From Thaumasiovibrio subtropicus (GTDB lineage: Bacteria; Pseudomonadota; Gammaproteobacteria; Enterobacterales; Vibrionaceae), in assembly GCF_019703835.1 (NCBI RefSeq), contig NZ_AP023055.1, positions 620,001 to 684,000 on the forward strand: a stretch of 64,000 nt of DNA, in the 5' to 3' direction. Made by a program: the position numbers and the translations under genes. The notes below the pieces were generated by a model that was given only the letters and a program-made list of their open reading frames with translations, was not told where the DNA came from and ran no database searches. Shown one piece after another: positions 56,552 to 64,000 of this stretch. Position 1 is the stretch's first letter; each line of letters begins with the position of its first letter.

Positions 56552-58126
56552 ATGTGTAATCAAACTAGACAATGGCTGATGGCGAGCTTAATAGGATTGC
56601 TCTTTGGCTGCGGTGGAGGTGGCAGTGATCTTGGTGTATCGCCTTCGCCTGGAAATGCCGACACTTCCGAGGGCGAGAGTGTCCCTGTTCCCGATTTGCC
56701 CGCTGTATCGGAAACCGACTTGGCGTTAAATGCGCTCATCGATGCGTTAGCGCTGAGGCAATCCCCTTTGGCGGGGAGGACGTTACCAGACATCACTGAT
56801 CCACTGGCGCAGTTAGGTAAGAAACTGTTTTACAGCAAAAGCTTGAGTGGAGAGTTTGATGTTGCCTGTGCTTCATGCCATCACCCCATGTTAGGCGGTG
56901 GTGATGGGCTCTCGCTGCCAGTTGGCATTAATGCATTGCAAAGTGATGTGTTAGGGGTTGGCCGTCGAGATGCCGATGGCGTACCCAATGTGCCGAGAAA
57001 CAGCCCAACGACTTTCAATGTTGGGTTATGGGATCAAGGCTTGTTCTGGGATTCACGAGTAGAAAGCCTCGGCAAAGAGGCGTTACAAAATGGCGCGGCT
57101 TCGCCCATTTCTACGCCAGAGAGTGGTACTGGTATCGCGGACCCCAATGCGGGCCATAACTTGGTGATGGCACAAGCTCGCTTTCCCGTGACATCGGTTG
57201 ATGAGATGAAAGGGATGCACTTTGAAGCGAACAGCAATAATACGCAGATTCGCGATCACTTGGCGGCGCGGATAGGTGATATTGGTCTTGGGGCAGGCGA
57301 GCTGGCGTTGAACCAATGGCTATTTGAGTTCCAGCAAGCGTTCAACAGTGGTGACGACGCAGAAACACTTATCACGTTTGATAATATCGCTCTGGCTTTA
57401 GGGGAATTTCAACGTTCGATGGTTTTTGTCGAAAACCCTTGGCAGTCATACCTTAGTGGTGATGTTGCGGCACTGAATGAAAGCGCTAAACGCGGGGCCA
57501 TTTTATTCTTTACCGCGGCTTCAGAAGGGGGAGCGGGATGTGCAGCCTGTCATCGAGGACCGCTTTTCAGTGATGAGCAACACCATACCATTGCATTTCC
57601 TCAAATAGGCGTTGGTAAGACAGAGGCAGATCAAGACGACACTGGGCGAGAGTTAGTGTCAGGTGACGCCGATGATCGCTACCGTTTTCGCACGCCAAGT
57701 TTGTTGAACATAGCGGTGACTGCGCCTTATGGCCATGCCGGTGCGTATGATAGCCTCGATGAGGTACTGGCACATTACAACAACCCCCGTGACAGTGTGC
57801 AGGACTATTTTGACCGCCAAGCATGGTGTGATCTTCCCCAATTTGAAAACGTAGCAAACTGTAGTCTGTTATTTCCCAACGGCGCGACAAACACCGAGGC
57901 GGCGCTGAGTAAGTTGCAGCAAGAACGACGTGAGAATATTGCTTTGTTCGAGAACATCAACATTAACCCGCAAGAACGTAGGCAACTGGCCGATTTTCTT
58001 GATGCGCTAACGGATCCTTGTGTCACCAGTAGAGCCTGCTTAGCTCCGTGGATTGCGGAGCAGGCCAGTGATAGTCCAGATGGACAACGATTGATAGCAA
58101 CCGATATCAGTGGTGCCGCGTTGTAA
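56552..58126 (+). CDS. Di-heme cytochrome c peroxidase/MauG-family lipoprotein
   Basis: 524 aa from ATG 56552 (GGGAGG upstream). Lipobox LLFGCGGGG predicts an anchored periplasmic protein. Two c-type heme sites: CASCHHP (about residue 108) and CAACHRGP (about residue 332), followed by a YRFRTPSLLNIAVTAPYGHA segment, typical of bacterial CcpA/MauG. Function may be hydrogen-peroxide reduction or protein oxidation. Single gene divergent from baeS, which may mean shared stress control. Confidence 0.9.
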   Translation: MCNQTRQWLMASLIGLLFGCGGGGSDLGVSPSPGNADTSEGESVPVPDLPAVSETDLALNALIDALALRQSPLAGRTLPDITDPLAQLGKKLFYSKSLSGEFDVACASCHHPMLGGGDGLSLPVGINALQSDVLGVGRRDADGVPNVPRNSPTTFNVGLWDQGLFWDSRVESLGKEALQNGAASPISTPESGTGIADPNAGHNLVMAQARFPVTSVDEMKGMHFEANSNNTQIRDHLAARIGDIGLGAGELALNQWLFEFQQAFNSGDDAETLITFDNIALALGEFQRSMVFVENPWQSYLSGDVAALNESAKRGAILFFTAASEGGAGCAACHRGPLFSDEQHHTIAFPQIGVGKTEADQDDTGRELVSGDADDRYRFRTPSLLNIAVTAPYGHAGAYDSLDEVLAHYNNPRDSVQDYFDRQAWCDLPQFENVANCSLLFPNGATNTEAALSKLQQERRENIALFENININPQERRQLADFLDALTDPCVTSRACLAPWIAEQASDSPDGQRLIATDISGAAL

Positions 58127-58538
58127 ATCATCAGGCGTGGGTTTAACTCACGCCGAACATTGGAAGAAGGAATGTAGGATGGCTGCGTTTATTCCGTTTT
58201 ATTTACCTGTTTATCTTCGATCATTGGTGATGCTTTTGTAGCTGCTTTATCCTTAAGCCTATGAAAAGTCGATATCCCTCACGAAATTTATCGACGCGCT
58301 TCTCTTTTATCACTGCGCGCCGATAGAAATGCTACTCACCCACTGACCTCTCACACAACTGTCATAATCGATTGCTATACCCAACCTGCCTCTGGAGGGT
58401 TCAGCAGAGAAAAGCAGTGATAAACGATGTGCCGCCTTAGTGGACGCGTTGTTTCCAACCTATTCCTTTCTCTCAAGTTCTTCTCCTTGAGGTTGTGCGC
58501 AGTTCAACACAACAGATTCATAGAGACAGGGACAGTTA
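58127..58538. other. Intergenic region before the TelA cluster
   Basis: About 410 bases. A small GGCGTG/CACGCC hairpin at 58134-58154 after the peroxidase gene is a weak terminator candidate. Sequence CTCAAGTTCTTCTCCTTGAG at 58474-58493 is a short dyad near the likely promoter of the cluster. No coding frame. Confidence 0.4.
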
Positions 58539-59624
58539 ATGAAAACAATCGCTAAAATCGCCACTGCATTGCTGGTTGTCGGCGTGGGCGCTGCCATTTA
58601 CATATCTGTTAATGAGCAAATAGAGATTCGGAATACAGAGCATGTTCGTGGCATTTCAGGCTCAGAGAAGATTCCCTTCTTTCGGGATGCAGAGACAGTC
58701 GACTTACTTGCACGAAAGCCTTACCAAATTGATGCTGCGGTTGAAAAGGCCGGATCGCGAGAAATCGCGACTTACGATTTAAACACTTACGATTTTGCCT
58801 TTCCAGCTGGCGTCCCCGCTGCCGCCAAAATACAAAGTGAGCACAACATCCGCAAAGCGATTGACGTTTATCATTCGCCCATGGTGATTGCGTCTTGGAA
58901 ACCCGTCGCCGAAGTCTTAATGATGAATGGTGTGGTAGAACAGCGCGATGGTGTTCACTATGTGGTTGATATGAAAAAGCTCCTTAAGCTTATTGTTGAA
59001 AAAACACGCTGGAATGAGCTAACAGGAAGTGAAAAATACCCCGCTAATAAGTCCATTCTCGTCACCACAACCGATGTGCGTAAATCAAACTCCGCGGCAA
59101 TGTACTTATCTCTCGCCAGTTATGTACTTAACGACGAGCGAACGCTACACGAGCGAGAACAAGCGGATGTGATTCTAGAAGACCTCAGTTCTATTTTTTT
59201 GCGTCAAGGCTTTACCGAGAGCTCTAGCGCTGTGCCGTTTCAATCTTATCTAACGATGGGGCCAGGAAAATCACCCATGGTGATGATCTATGAAGCGCAA
59301 TTCATCGAAGAGCTGTTCAAAGAGAACAGCGCTATTACCGATGACATGGTGCTCTTGTACCCTCAGCCAACTATCTACAGCAAGCATGTGCTTATTCCGT
59401 TGTCGCCTGAGGGGGAAGCGCTTGGGAACGCGTTGGCCAATGATGAAGATATTCAAAAAGTGGCGGTTCGATATGGTATGCGGCCTAAAAACATCGCGCT
59501 GTTTAATGAGTACATTGCACAAAGTACGTTCTCAGCACCATCGACGCTCTATAACGTCATTGACCCCCCGAGCTTTGAAATCTTGGAATACATGATCACG
59601 CGCATCGAACAAGACTATCAGTGA
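58539..59624 (+). CDS. Membrane-anchored substrate-binding-like protein, TelA-cluster gene 1
   Basis: 361 aa. N-terminal anchor or uncleaved signal (IAKIATALLVVGVGAAIYIS). The body looks like a type 2 periplasmic binding protein fold: KIPFFRDAETVDLLAR, YHSPMVIASWKPVAEVLM, KYPANKSILVTTTDVRKSNS, SPMVMIYEAQFIEELF, with C-terminal helices. Analogous domains occur in the lipoprotein gene at 60821-62371. Its start lacks a strong ribosome site; the preceding bases AGACAGGGACAG are weak. It begins a four-gene unit; stop abuts the telA region. Confidence 0.7.
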   Translation: MKTIAKIATALLVVGVGAAIYISVNEQIEIRNTEHVRGISGSEKIPFFRDAETVDLLARKPYQIDAAVEKAGSREIATYDLNTYDFAFPAGVPAAAKIQSEHNIRKAIDVYHSPMVIASWKPVAEVLMMNGVVEQRDGVHYVVDMKKLLKLIVEKTRWNELTGSEKYPANKSILVTTTDVRKSNSAAMYLSLASYVLNDERTLHEREQADVILEDLSSIFLRQGFTESSSAVPFQSYLTMGPGKSPMVMIYEAQFIEELFKENSAITDDMVLLYPQPTIYSKHVLIPLSPEGEALGNALANDEDIQKVAVRYGMRPKNIALFNEYIAQSTFSAPSTLYNVIDPPSFEILEYMITRIEQDYQ

Positions 59625-59644
59625 TGAGCCAAATTAAAGGAAGA

Positions 59645-60811
59645 ATGATGACTACGATAACCCTTACTCCCCCTGAGCCTGTCGCCGTTGTCGAGCAGGA
59701 AAAAGCCGCCGGCATGGTCCCGATGACCGATGCGCAGCGTCGAGATATTGATAAGCGCGTAGCGGACTTTCTCACTGTGATGATAGATAGACCTGTCGGC
59801 GATGCGCAGTTTCAAAGTTCAATGAAGGCGATTCATGCCATGGGGTCGGCTGAAATTCAGCGTGCTGCAGGGATGTCTAACCGAATGCTAGAACGCCCGG
59901 CCGTGGCGGCACATAAGATGTCAGATGCCTCGCCCGTGGGTGAATCGCTCTTGGTGTTGCGTGAAACCATTGAAGATCTTGATCCGAGTAAACAAGGTGG
60001 CTCATTGCTTTCTCCTCGCAAGCTGCTCGGCCTTATTCCATTTGGTAACAAACTCAAAGCGTATTTTCGTCGTTATGAAAGTGCACAAAGCCATATTAAC
60101 GGCATTATCGAAGGGCTACTGAACGGTAAAGATGAGCTGGCAAAAGACAATGCGGCCATCGAAGTTGAAAAAGCACAGATGTGGGAACTGATGGGCAAGC
60201 TCGAACAGTATGTCCACATGGGCAAGGAAATCGACCGTTTGCTTGCGGCGAACATTATACAAATCGAAGCGCAGGATGCGGAAAAAGCGCGTGTGGTAAA
60301 AGAAGAAGTGCTTTTTTACGTGCGTCAAAAGGTACAGGACCTACTGACTCAGCTGGCATCATCAGTACAAGGCTACTTGGCACTGGATTTAATTCGAAAG
60401 AACAATTTAGAACTAATTAAAGGTGTTGATAGGGCGACAACGACCACCGTTGGCGCATTGCGAACTGCCGTCATGGTGGCACAAGCTTTAAACAATCAAA
60501 AACTCGTGCTTAATCAGATTAATGCATTGAACAAAACCACAGGCGATATGATTGCGGGTACCGCTTCGATGTTGAAGCAACAAGCTGCCGACATTGGTCA
60601 ACAAGCCGCAAGCACGACGATTGACCTCGATAAACTGCAAGGCGCGTTTAATGACATTTATGAAACGTTCGACGCAATGTCGACATACAAAGCGGCGGCG
60701 TTAGAAAGCATGCAGCGCAGTGTCGATGTGCTGTCTGATGGTATTGAAAAAGCAAAGCCGTTGATGCGAGAGGTCAATGTTTCATCCAACGATGCGACGT
60801 TGCAACTATAG
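59645..60811 (+). CDS. telA: TelA-like toxic anion resistance protein
   Basis: 388 aa, TelA/KlaA family, associated with tellurite, nisin or envelope stress in other bacteria; molecular role unknown. Helical throughout: LLGLIPFGNKLKAYFRRYES (the strongest family block), LAKDNAAIEVEKAQMWELMG, VDRATTTTVGALRTAVMVAQAL. AAAGGAAG precedes ATG 59645/59648; in-frame starts at 59621-59624 overlap the previous stop but have no site. It lies in the middle of the four-gene unit; no metal-resistance partner (terZABCDE) is visible. Confidence 0.85.
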   Translation: MMTTITLTPPEPVAVVEQEKAAGMVPMTDAQRRDIDKRVADFLTVMIDRPVGDAQFQSSMKAIHAMGSAEIQRAAGMSNRMLERPAVAAHKMSDASPVGESLLVLRETIEDLDPSKQGGSLLSPRKLLGLIPFGNKLKAYFRRYESAQSHINGIIEGLLNGKDELAKDNAAIEVEKAQMWELMGKLEQYVHMGKEIDRLLAANIIQIEAQDAEKARVVKEEVLFYVRQKVQDLLTQLASSVQGYLALDLIRKNNLELIKGVDRATTTTVGALRTAVMVAQALNNQKLVLNQINALNKTTGDMIAGTASMLKQQAADIGQQAASTTIDLDKLQGAFNDIYETFDAMSTYKAAALESMQRSVDVLSDGIEKAKPLMREVNVSSNDATLQL

Positions 60812-60820
60812 GGAATGAAC

Positions 60821-62371
60821 ATGTTTAAGCGAATCTTAACCGCCGCAACATTTGCACTTGCCCTTGTTGGTTGCGGTGAGTCATCTAAGCCAACAGAAAC
60901 CGTGACCATTTTGGCGGGCTCAGAACTGAAAGATATCGAACCAAAACTGCAAGAGATCCGCAAGGAAACGGGCATCGATATCCAGTTTAAGTACATAGGC
61001 ACACTTGATGGGGCGGATGCGTTGGTGTCAGGTGAACACTATGACTTAGCATGGTTCTCGCATGCCAAGTACCTGACTTTGCTCCAAGGTGATAGAAAAG
61101 TTATCCATGCCTCGGAGCGCATTGGATTATCGCCAGTGATTCCAGCGGTAAAACAGAGTTTAGCAAAGGAGTGGGGATGGATAGATAACCCCAACGTCAC
61201 ATGGGCTGATTTAGCCGAAAAGGCGCGAACAGGAGAGTTCAAGTACGCCTTGACAGATCCGACAGCGTCGAACTCTGGCTTTTCCACTGTAATGGGGGTT
61301 CAAGCTGCATTTTCAGGTTCCAGTGATGCCATTACTGTTGAAAGTATCGACCAAGCGAAACTGAAGGACTTTTTTAGCGGTCAGACGTTAACCTCCGGTA
61401 GCTCCGGCTGGCTGGCTGGGACCTTCGTCAAAGAGCAAAATCGCCTTGATGGTTTGTTCAATTATGAAAGTATTTTGCTCACCATGAATCGGTCGGGGGA
61501 TCTCGAAGAGCCATTGACGTTGATTTACCCCAAAGATGGCGTTGTCACTGCAGACTATCCGTTACTGCTGATTGACCCATCGAAGCGAGCTGCATTCGAC
61601 AAGCTGGTGGCTTACTTCAAAACACCTGACTTTCAGCAGTGGATGATGGAAAACACCTATCGTCGGCCTGTGGTCTCTGGTGTCAAACCCATTGGCATTT
61701 TCCCAGATAACTACCTGATGGAGTTGCCTTTCCCAGCGCGTTTAGATGTGGTGAATGAAATGCTTTTTGGCTTTTTGAACATTCACCGCAAGCCGAATAC
61801 CGCCATCTTTGTTTTGGATATCAGTGGCTCAATGAAAAATGAACAACGTATCCGTCAGCTAAAGCAAGCGATTGTGAATCTTACGGGGGAAGACACCAGT
61901 GTGACGGGCAAATTCGCACAGTTCCGAATACGTGAGAAAGTGGTGTTGATACCGTTTAATGAACATGTCATGAAATCAACCGTCTTTGAGATTGACGATA
62001 CCGAAGTGATGCAGGATGTAGCCAACTTTGCTCAACGTCTAGAGCCGCGCGGCGGCACGGCGATTTATGATGCGCTCGAAGCGGCCTATGCATTTGCCAA
62101 TGAAGAGCGTCAAGCGCACCCAGACCGACTCTATTCGGTGGTATTGATGACAGATGGCAGCAATACAGCAGGATCAGACTATTTATCTTTCTTAGCGTGG
62201 TATAAACAGCGCAGTGATAAGTTTGTCGACATTCGAACCTTCCCTGTACTGTTTGCGGGCTCCGATGATTCAGAAATGAAAAGTGTCGCCGAATTGACCG
62301 GTGGCCGTACCTTTGACGGGCGGAAAGTGAGTTTGAGCCACGTGTTCAAGAAAATCCGAGGATATCAATGA
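60821..62371 (+). CDS. Lipoprotein with solute-binding and von Willebrand A domains
   Basis: 516 aa. ATG 60821 has AGGGA upstream; ATG 60815 is in frame. Lipobox LALVGCGES. Residues 20-310 form a type 2 substrate-binding domain (TVTILAGSELKDIEPKLQEI, YDLAWFSHAKYL, ALTDPTASNSGFSTVMGV). Residues about 325-516 are a VWA domain with the complete MIDAS first part DISGSMKN (Asp 333), a GGTAIYDAL Thr loop and VLMTDGSNTAG. This fusion is unusual. It overlaps the next gene as ATGA. Confidence 0.82.
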   Translation: MFKRILTAATFALALVGCGESSKPTETVTILAGSELKDIEPKLQEIRKETGIDIQFKYIGTLDGADALVSGEHYDLAWFSHAKYLTLLQGDRKVIHASERIGLSPVIPAVKQSLAKEWGWIDNPNVTWADLAEKARTGEFKYALTDPTASNSGFSTVMGVQAAFSGSSDAITVESIDQAKLKDFFSGQTLTSGSSGWLAGTFVKEQNRLDGLFNYESILLTMNRSGDLEEPLTLIYPKDGVVTADYPLLLIDPSKRAAFDKLVAYFKTPDFQQWMMENTYRRPVVSGVKPIGIFPDNYLMELPFPARLDVVNEMLFGFLNIHRKPNTAIFVLDISGSMKNEQRIRQLKQAIVNLTGEDTSVTGKFAQFRIREKVVLIPFNEHVMKSTVFEIDDTEVMQDVANFAQRLEPRGGTAIYDALEAAYAFANEERQAHPDRLYSVVLMTDGSNTAGSDYLSFLAWYKQRSDKFVDIRTFPVLFAGSDDSEMKSVAELTGGRTFDGRKVSLSHVFKKIRGYQ

Positions 62372-62982
62372 AGCTAAGCCAAAAAGTGCTTTTGTATATT
62401 TACAGTACCCCCCACTTGGTGGGGTGCTGTTTTGCCTTGCTCGTGCTGGCGGTTTACTTCGCGGGCTTTCTCGACCGATTCCTGTTTTTTATATTGGTTG
62501 GCTCTTATGCGGCGGGTACCCTCATTACGCCGCAAAATCGCGGCTTAGTGATTGAGATGACTAACCAAATGACGACAGAAGAGCTCTCATTGAAACTCTC
62601 TCAGCTGTTAGAAAGTGCTAAAAGTCGTTTGTCGGAACCTGTCCAGCAGCCGTTGTCAGACATTGAGCAAAAAGTTGAAGAGATTCTGCCACTGCTTGAT
62701 AAAACCCAAGTGACCCATGAAATGCATACCGTCAAACAAGTGATCATTGCCTACTTGCCTGACATGTTAAGCAGCTACCTAAAATTGCCGCCTGCTTATG
62801 CCCGTTTTCATCAGATGTCTTCAGGTAAAACCCCACGTGATGAGTTGATAGAACAGCTAGCGCTGTTAAACCGTGAGCTGGAAGATATTTTGGGTAACTT
62901 ATTGATGGATGACGTTAACGCGCTGAAAGCACATGGCCAGTTTTTGGCTGATAAGTATGATGCTAAATATCGTTGGATATAG
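62368..62982 (+). CDS. Membrane protein of the TelA/VWA cluster, 204 aa
   Basis: Two adjacent membrane helices (about residues 15-33 and 37-55) followed by a cytoplasmic helical domain (SLKLSQLLESAKSRL, LNRELEDILGNLL). ATG 62368 overlaps the VWA gene stop as ATGA, so translation is coupled. Layout (two helices plus helical domain beside telA) recalls Bacillus XpaC, which pairs with TelA, but homology is not evident by eye. It ends the cluster. Confidence 0.75.
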   Translation: MKLSQKVLLYIYSTPHLVGCCFALLVLAVYFAGFLDRFLFFILVGSYAAGTLITPQNRGLVIEMTNQMTTEELSLKLSQLLESAKSRLSEPVQQPLSDIEQKVEEILPLLDKTQVTHEMHTVKQVIIAYLPDMLSSYLKLPPAYARFHQMSSGKTPRDELIEQLALLNRELEDILGNLLMDDVNALKAHGQFLADKYDAKYRWI

Positions 62983-63135
62983 GCGGTATTTGCGCACTCC
63001 TATATTGGTGTTGCTATGTAACCAGTCACAACTTGATCATAAGTTGGCTTTATTCTGACTATCAATAATCCAATTTGATGGCGTGGCGTGCGCTCACCAT
63101 AATGGCGCACTTGTCTCTTATTGGATAAAACACAC

Positions 63136-64000
63136 ATGGGAAAAGCCTTTTCCTTGATCGACCGTCCAACCTTCTTCGGTGCGATGTTTTTGCTACTTGC
63201 GGTAGTCCTACCCCTGATTTTATTTCCAGTCCAAGGTGCGGATTGGATTGCCTCTGCCAAATACTTAATGACAGATAAACTGGGTGTTTTTTACCTTGCG
63301 CTGGGTATCTCTGCCATTGTCTTCATGCTTTATTGTCTCTTTAGCGACTTCGGACAAATTAAGCTTGGTGAAATCGATGAGCAGCCGGAGTTCAGTACGG
63401 CATCGTGGGCCGCAATGCTGTTTTGTGGCGGAATCGGCGCCAGCATACTCTACTGGGGATGTATTGAGTGGGCCTACTACTATCAAGCGCCGCCGTTCCA
63501 ACTCGAAGCAGGAAGTGAGGAAGCGATACGTTGGGCTGCCACCTATGGTTTGTTTCATTGGGGGCCCATTGCTTGGTCAATTTATTTGATACCCGCATTA
63601 CCGATTGCCTATTTTTACTATGTAAGAAAACAACCGGTACTCAAAATTTCCAGTGCATTGATGCCTGTTATTGGTGAGCGCCGCGCGAATGGCCCAGTCG
63701 GTAAATGTATCGATATCTGCTTTATTTTTGGTATGCTCGGCGGGGCGGCAACAACACTCGGTTTGGCTGCACCCCTGATTAATGGTGGATTGCATCACTT
63801 ATTTGGCCTACCGAATAACACCCTGAGTCAGGCTGGGGTGCTACTGGTTTGCACGGTACTCTTTGGTTATTCCGCCTATGTGGGAATGGAAAAAGGGATC
63901 AAGCTGTTAAGCAATATCAACTTTTACGGTGCGATGGGGCTATTGTTGTTTGTGCTTGCGGCAGGTCCGACAGTTTTCATGTTGGAGACGGGACTGGATT
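63136..64000 (+). CDS. BCCT-family transporter, 3'-truncated by window
   Basis: Betaine/carnitine/choline-type secondary transporter, N-terminal 288 residues visible. First helices FFGAMFLLLAVVLPLILF, then WAAMLFCGGIGASILYWGCI and EWAYYYQAPPF, the BCCT region between helices, and GLFHWGPIAWSIYLIPALPI. The frame is open to the window end. Start ATG 63136 with weak GGAT upstream. Long N-terminal tails of osmosensing BCCTs are absent, so this may be a nutrient transporter rather than an osmosensor. Confidence 0.87.
   Translation, partial: MGKAFSLIDRPTFFGAMFLLLAVVLPLILFPVQGADWIASAKYLMTDKLGVFYLALGISAIVFMLYCLFSDFGQIKLGEIDEQPEFSTASWAAMLFCGGIGASILYWGCIEWAYYYQAPPFQLEAGSEEAIRWAATYGLFHWGPIAWSIYLIPALPIAYFYYVRKQPVLKISSALMPVIGERRANGPVGKCIDICFIFGMLGGAATTLGLAAPLINGGLHHLFGLPNNTLSQAGVLLVCTVLFGYSAYVGMEKGIKLLSNINFYGAMGLLLFVLAAGPTVFMLETGLD

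Overview
The window looks like a chromosomal segment of a member of the Vibrionaceae (Vibrio, Grimontia, Enterovibrio or a relative). The evidence is the gene mix: a QnrS-like pentapeptide gene, a stand-alone second peptide deformylase, an arfA with a hairpin over its stop codon, a FepBDGC-type siderophore importer with a ViuB-like reductase, BaeSR, NagE, and DUF1840, DUF2750 and HopJ-family proteins. No rRNA, tRNA, CRISPR array, phage genes or transposase gene was recognised. The genus is an inference.

Layout. 1-5.9 kb: a type I secretion ABC exporter (cut by the window edge), its HlyD adaptor and a large calcium-binding RTX substrate. 6-8 kb: an amino-acid racemase and a RES/Xre-type toxin-antitoxin pair. 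8.1-30 kb: small, mostly singly transcribed accessory genes (EamA exporter, CPT-like kinase, RDD protein, deformylase, three GNAT acetyltransferases, small DUF proteins, LysR plus epimerase, AtoE, a BASS transporter, an esterase, an extra short methionyl-tRNA synthetase, a frameshifted repeat-containing membrane protein). 30-35.3 kb: siderophore uptake. 35.3-41.7 kb: two lipoproteins, qnr, an aspartic-protease/PDZ lipoprotein, a LysR/SDR pair and a zinc ribbon. 41.7-51.8 kb: a caspase-like protein, HAD phosphatase, YnaI-type MscS channel, orphan trpB, an APH-fold kinase, arfA, a DHH phosphoesterase, a TAXI binding protein and nagE. 52-56.4 kb: two convergent two-component systems. 56.5-64 kb: a di-heme peroxidase, a four-gene TelA/VWA envelope cluster and the start of a BCCT transporter.

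The strongest unexplained structure is a dispersed non-coding element, here called the CAAG element. It has long terminal inverted repeats beginning TATACTCAAGCCACCTCAAG. Three copies are exactly 264 bp long, and at least eight truncated or decayed copies lie between 8 and 38 kb. One truncated copy appears to supply the Shine-Dalgarno sequence of an acetyltransferase gene, and a second supplies that gene's last codons and stop.

Other points for follow-up: a candidate anti-SD/anti-anti-SD leader before the extra methionyl-tRNA synthetase; a long structured RNA region upstream of nagE; an SD-mimicking terminator loop in a gene-poor 1.4 kb stretch; a stand-alone protein with a caspase/CHAT-like His/Cys pair; a lipoprotein fusing a solute-binding domain to a VWA domain beside telA; and a single extra G inside a 6-bp repeat tract that breaks a gene. 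All calls come from reading the sequence and from memory of protein families. No search or folding program was run.
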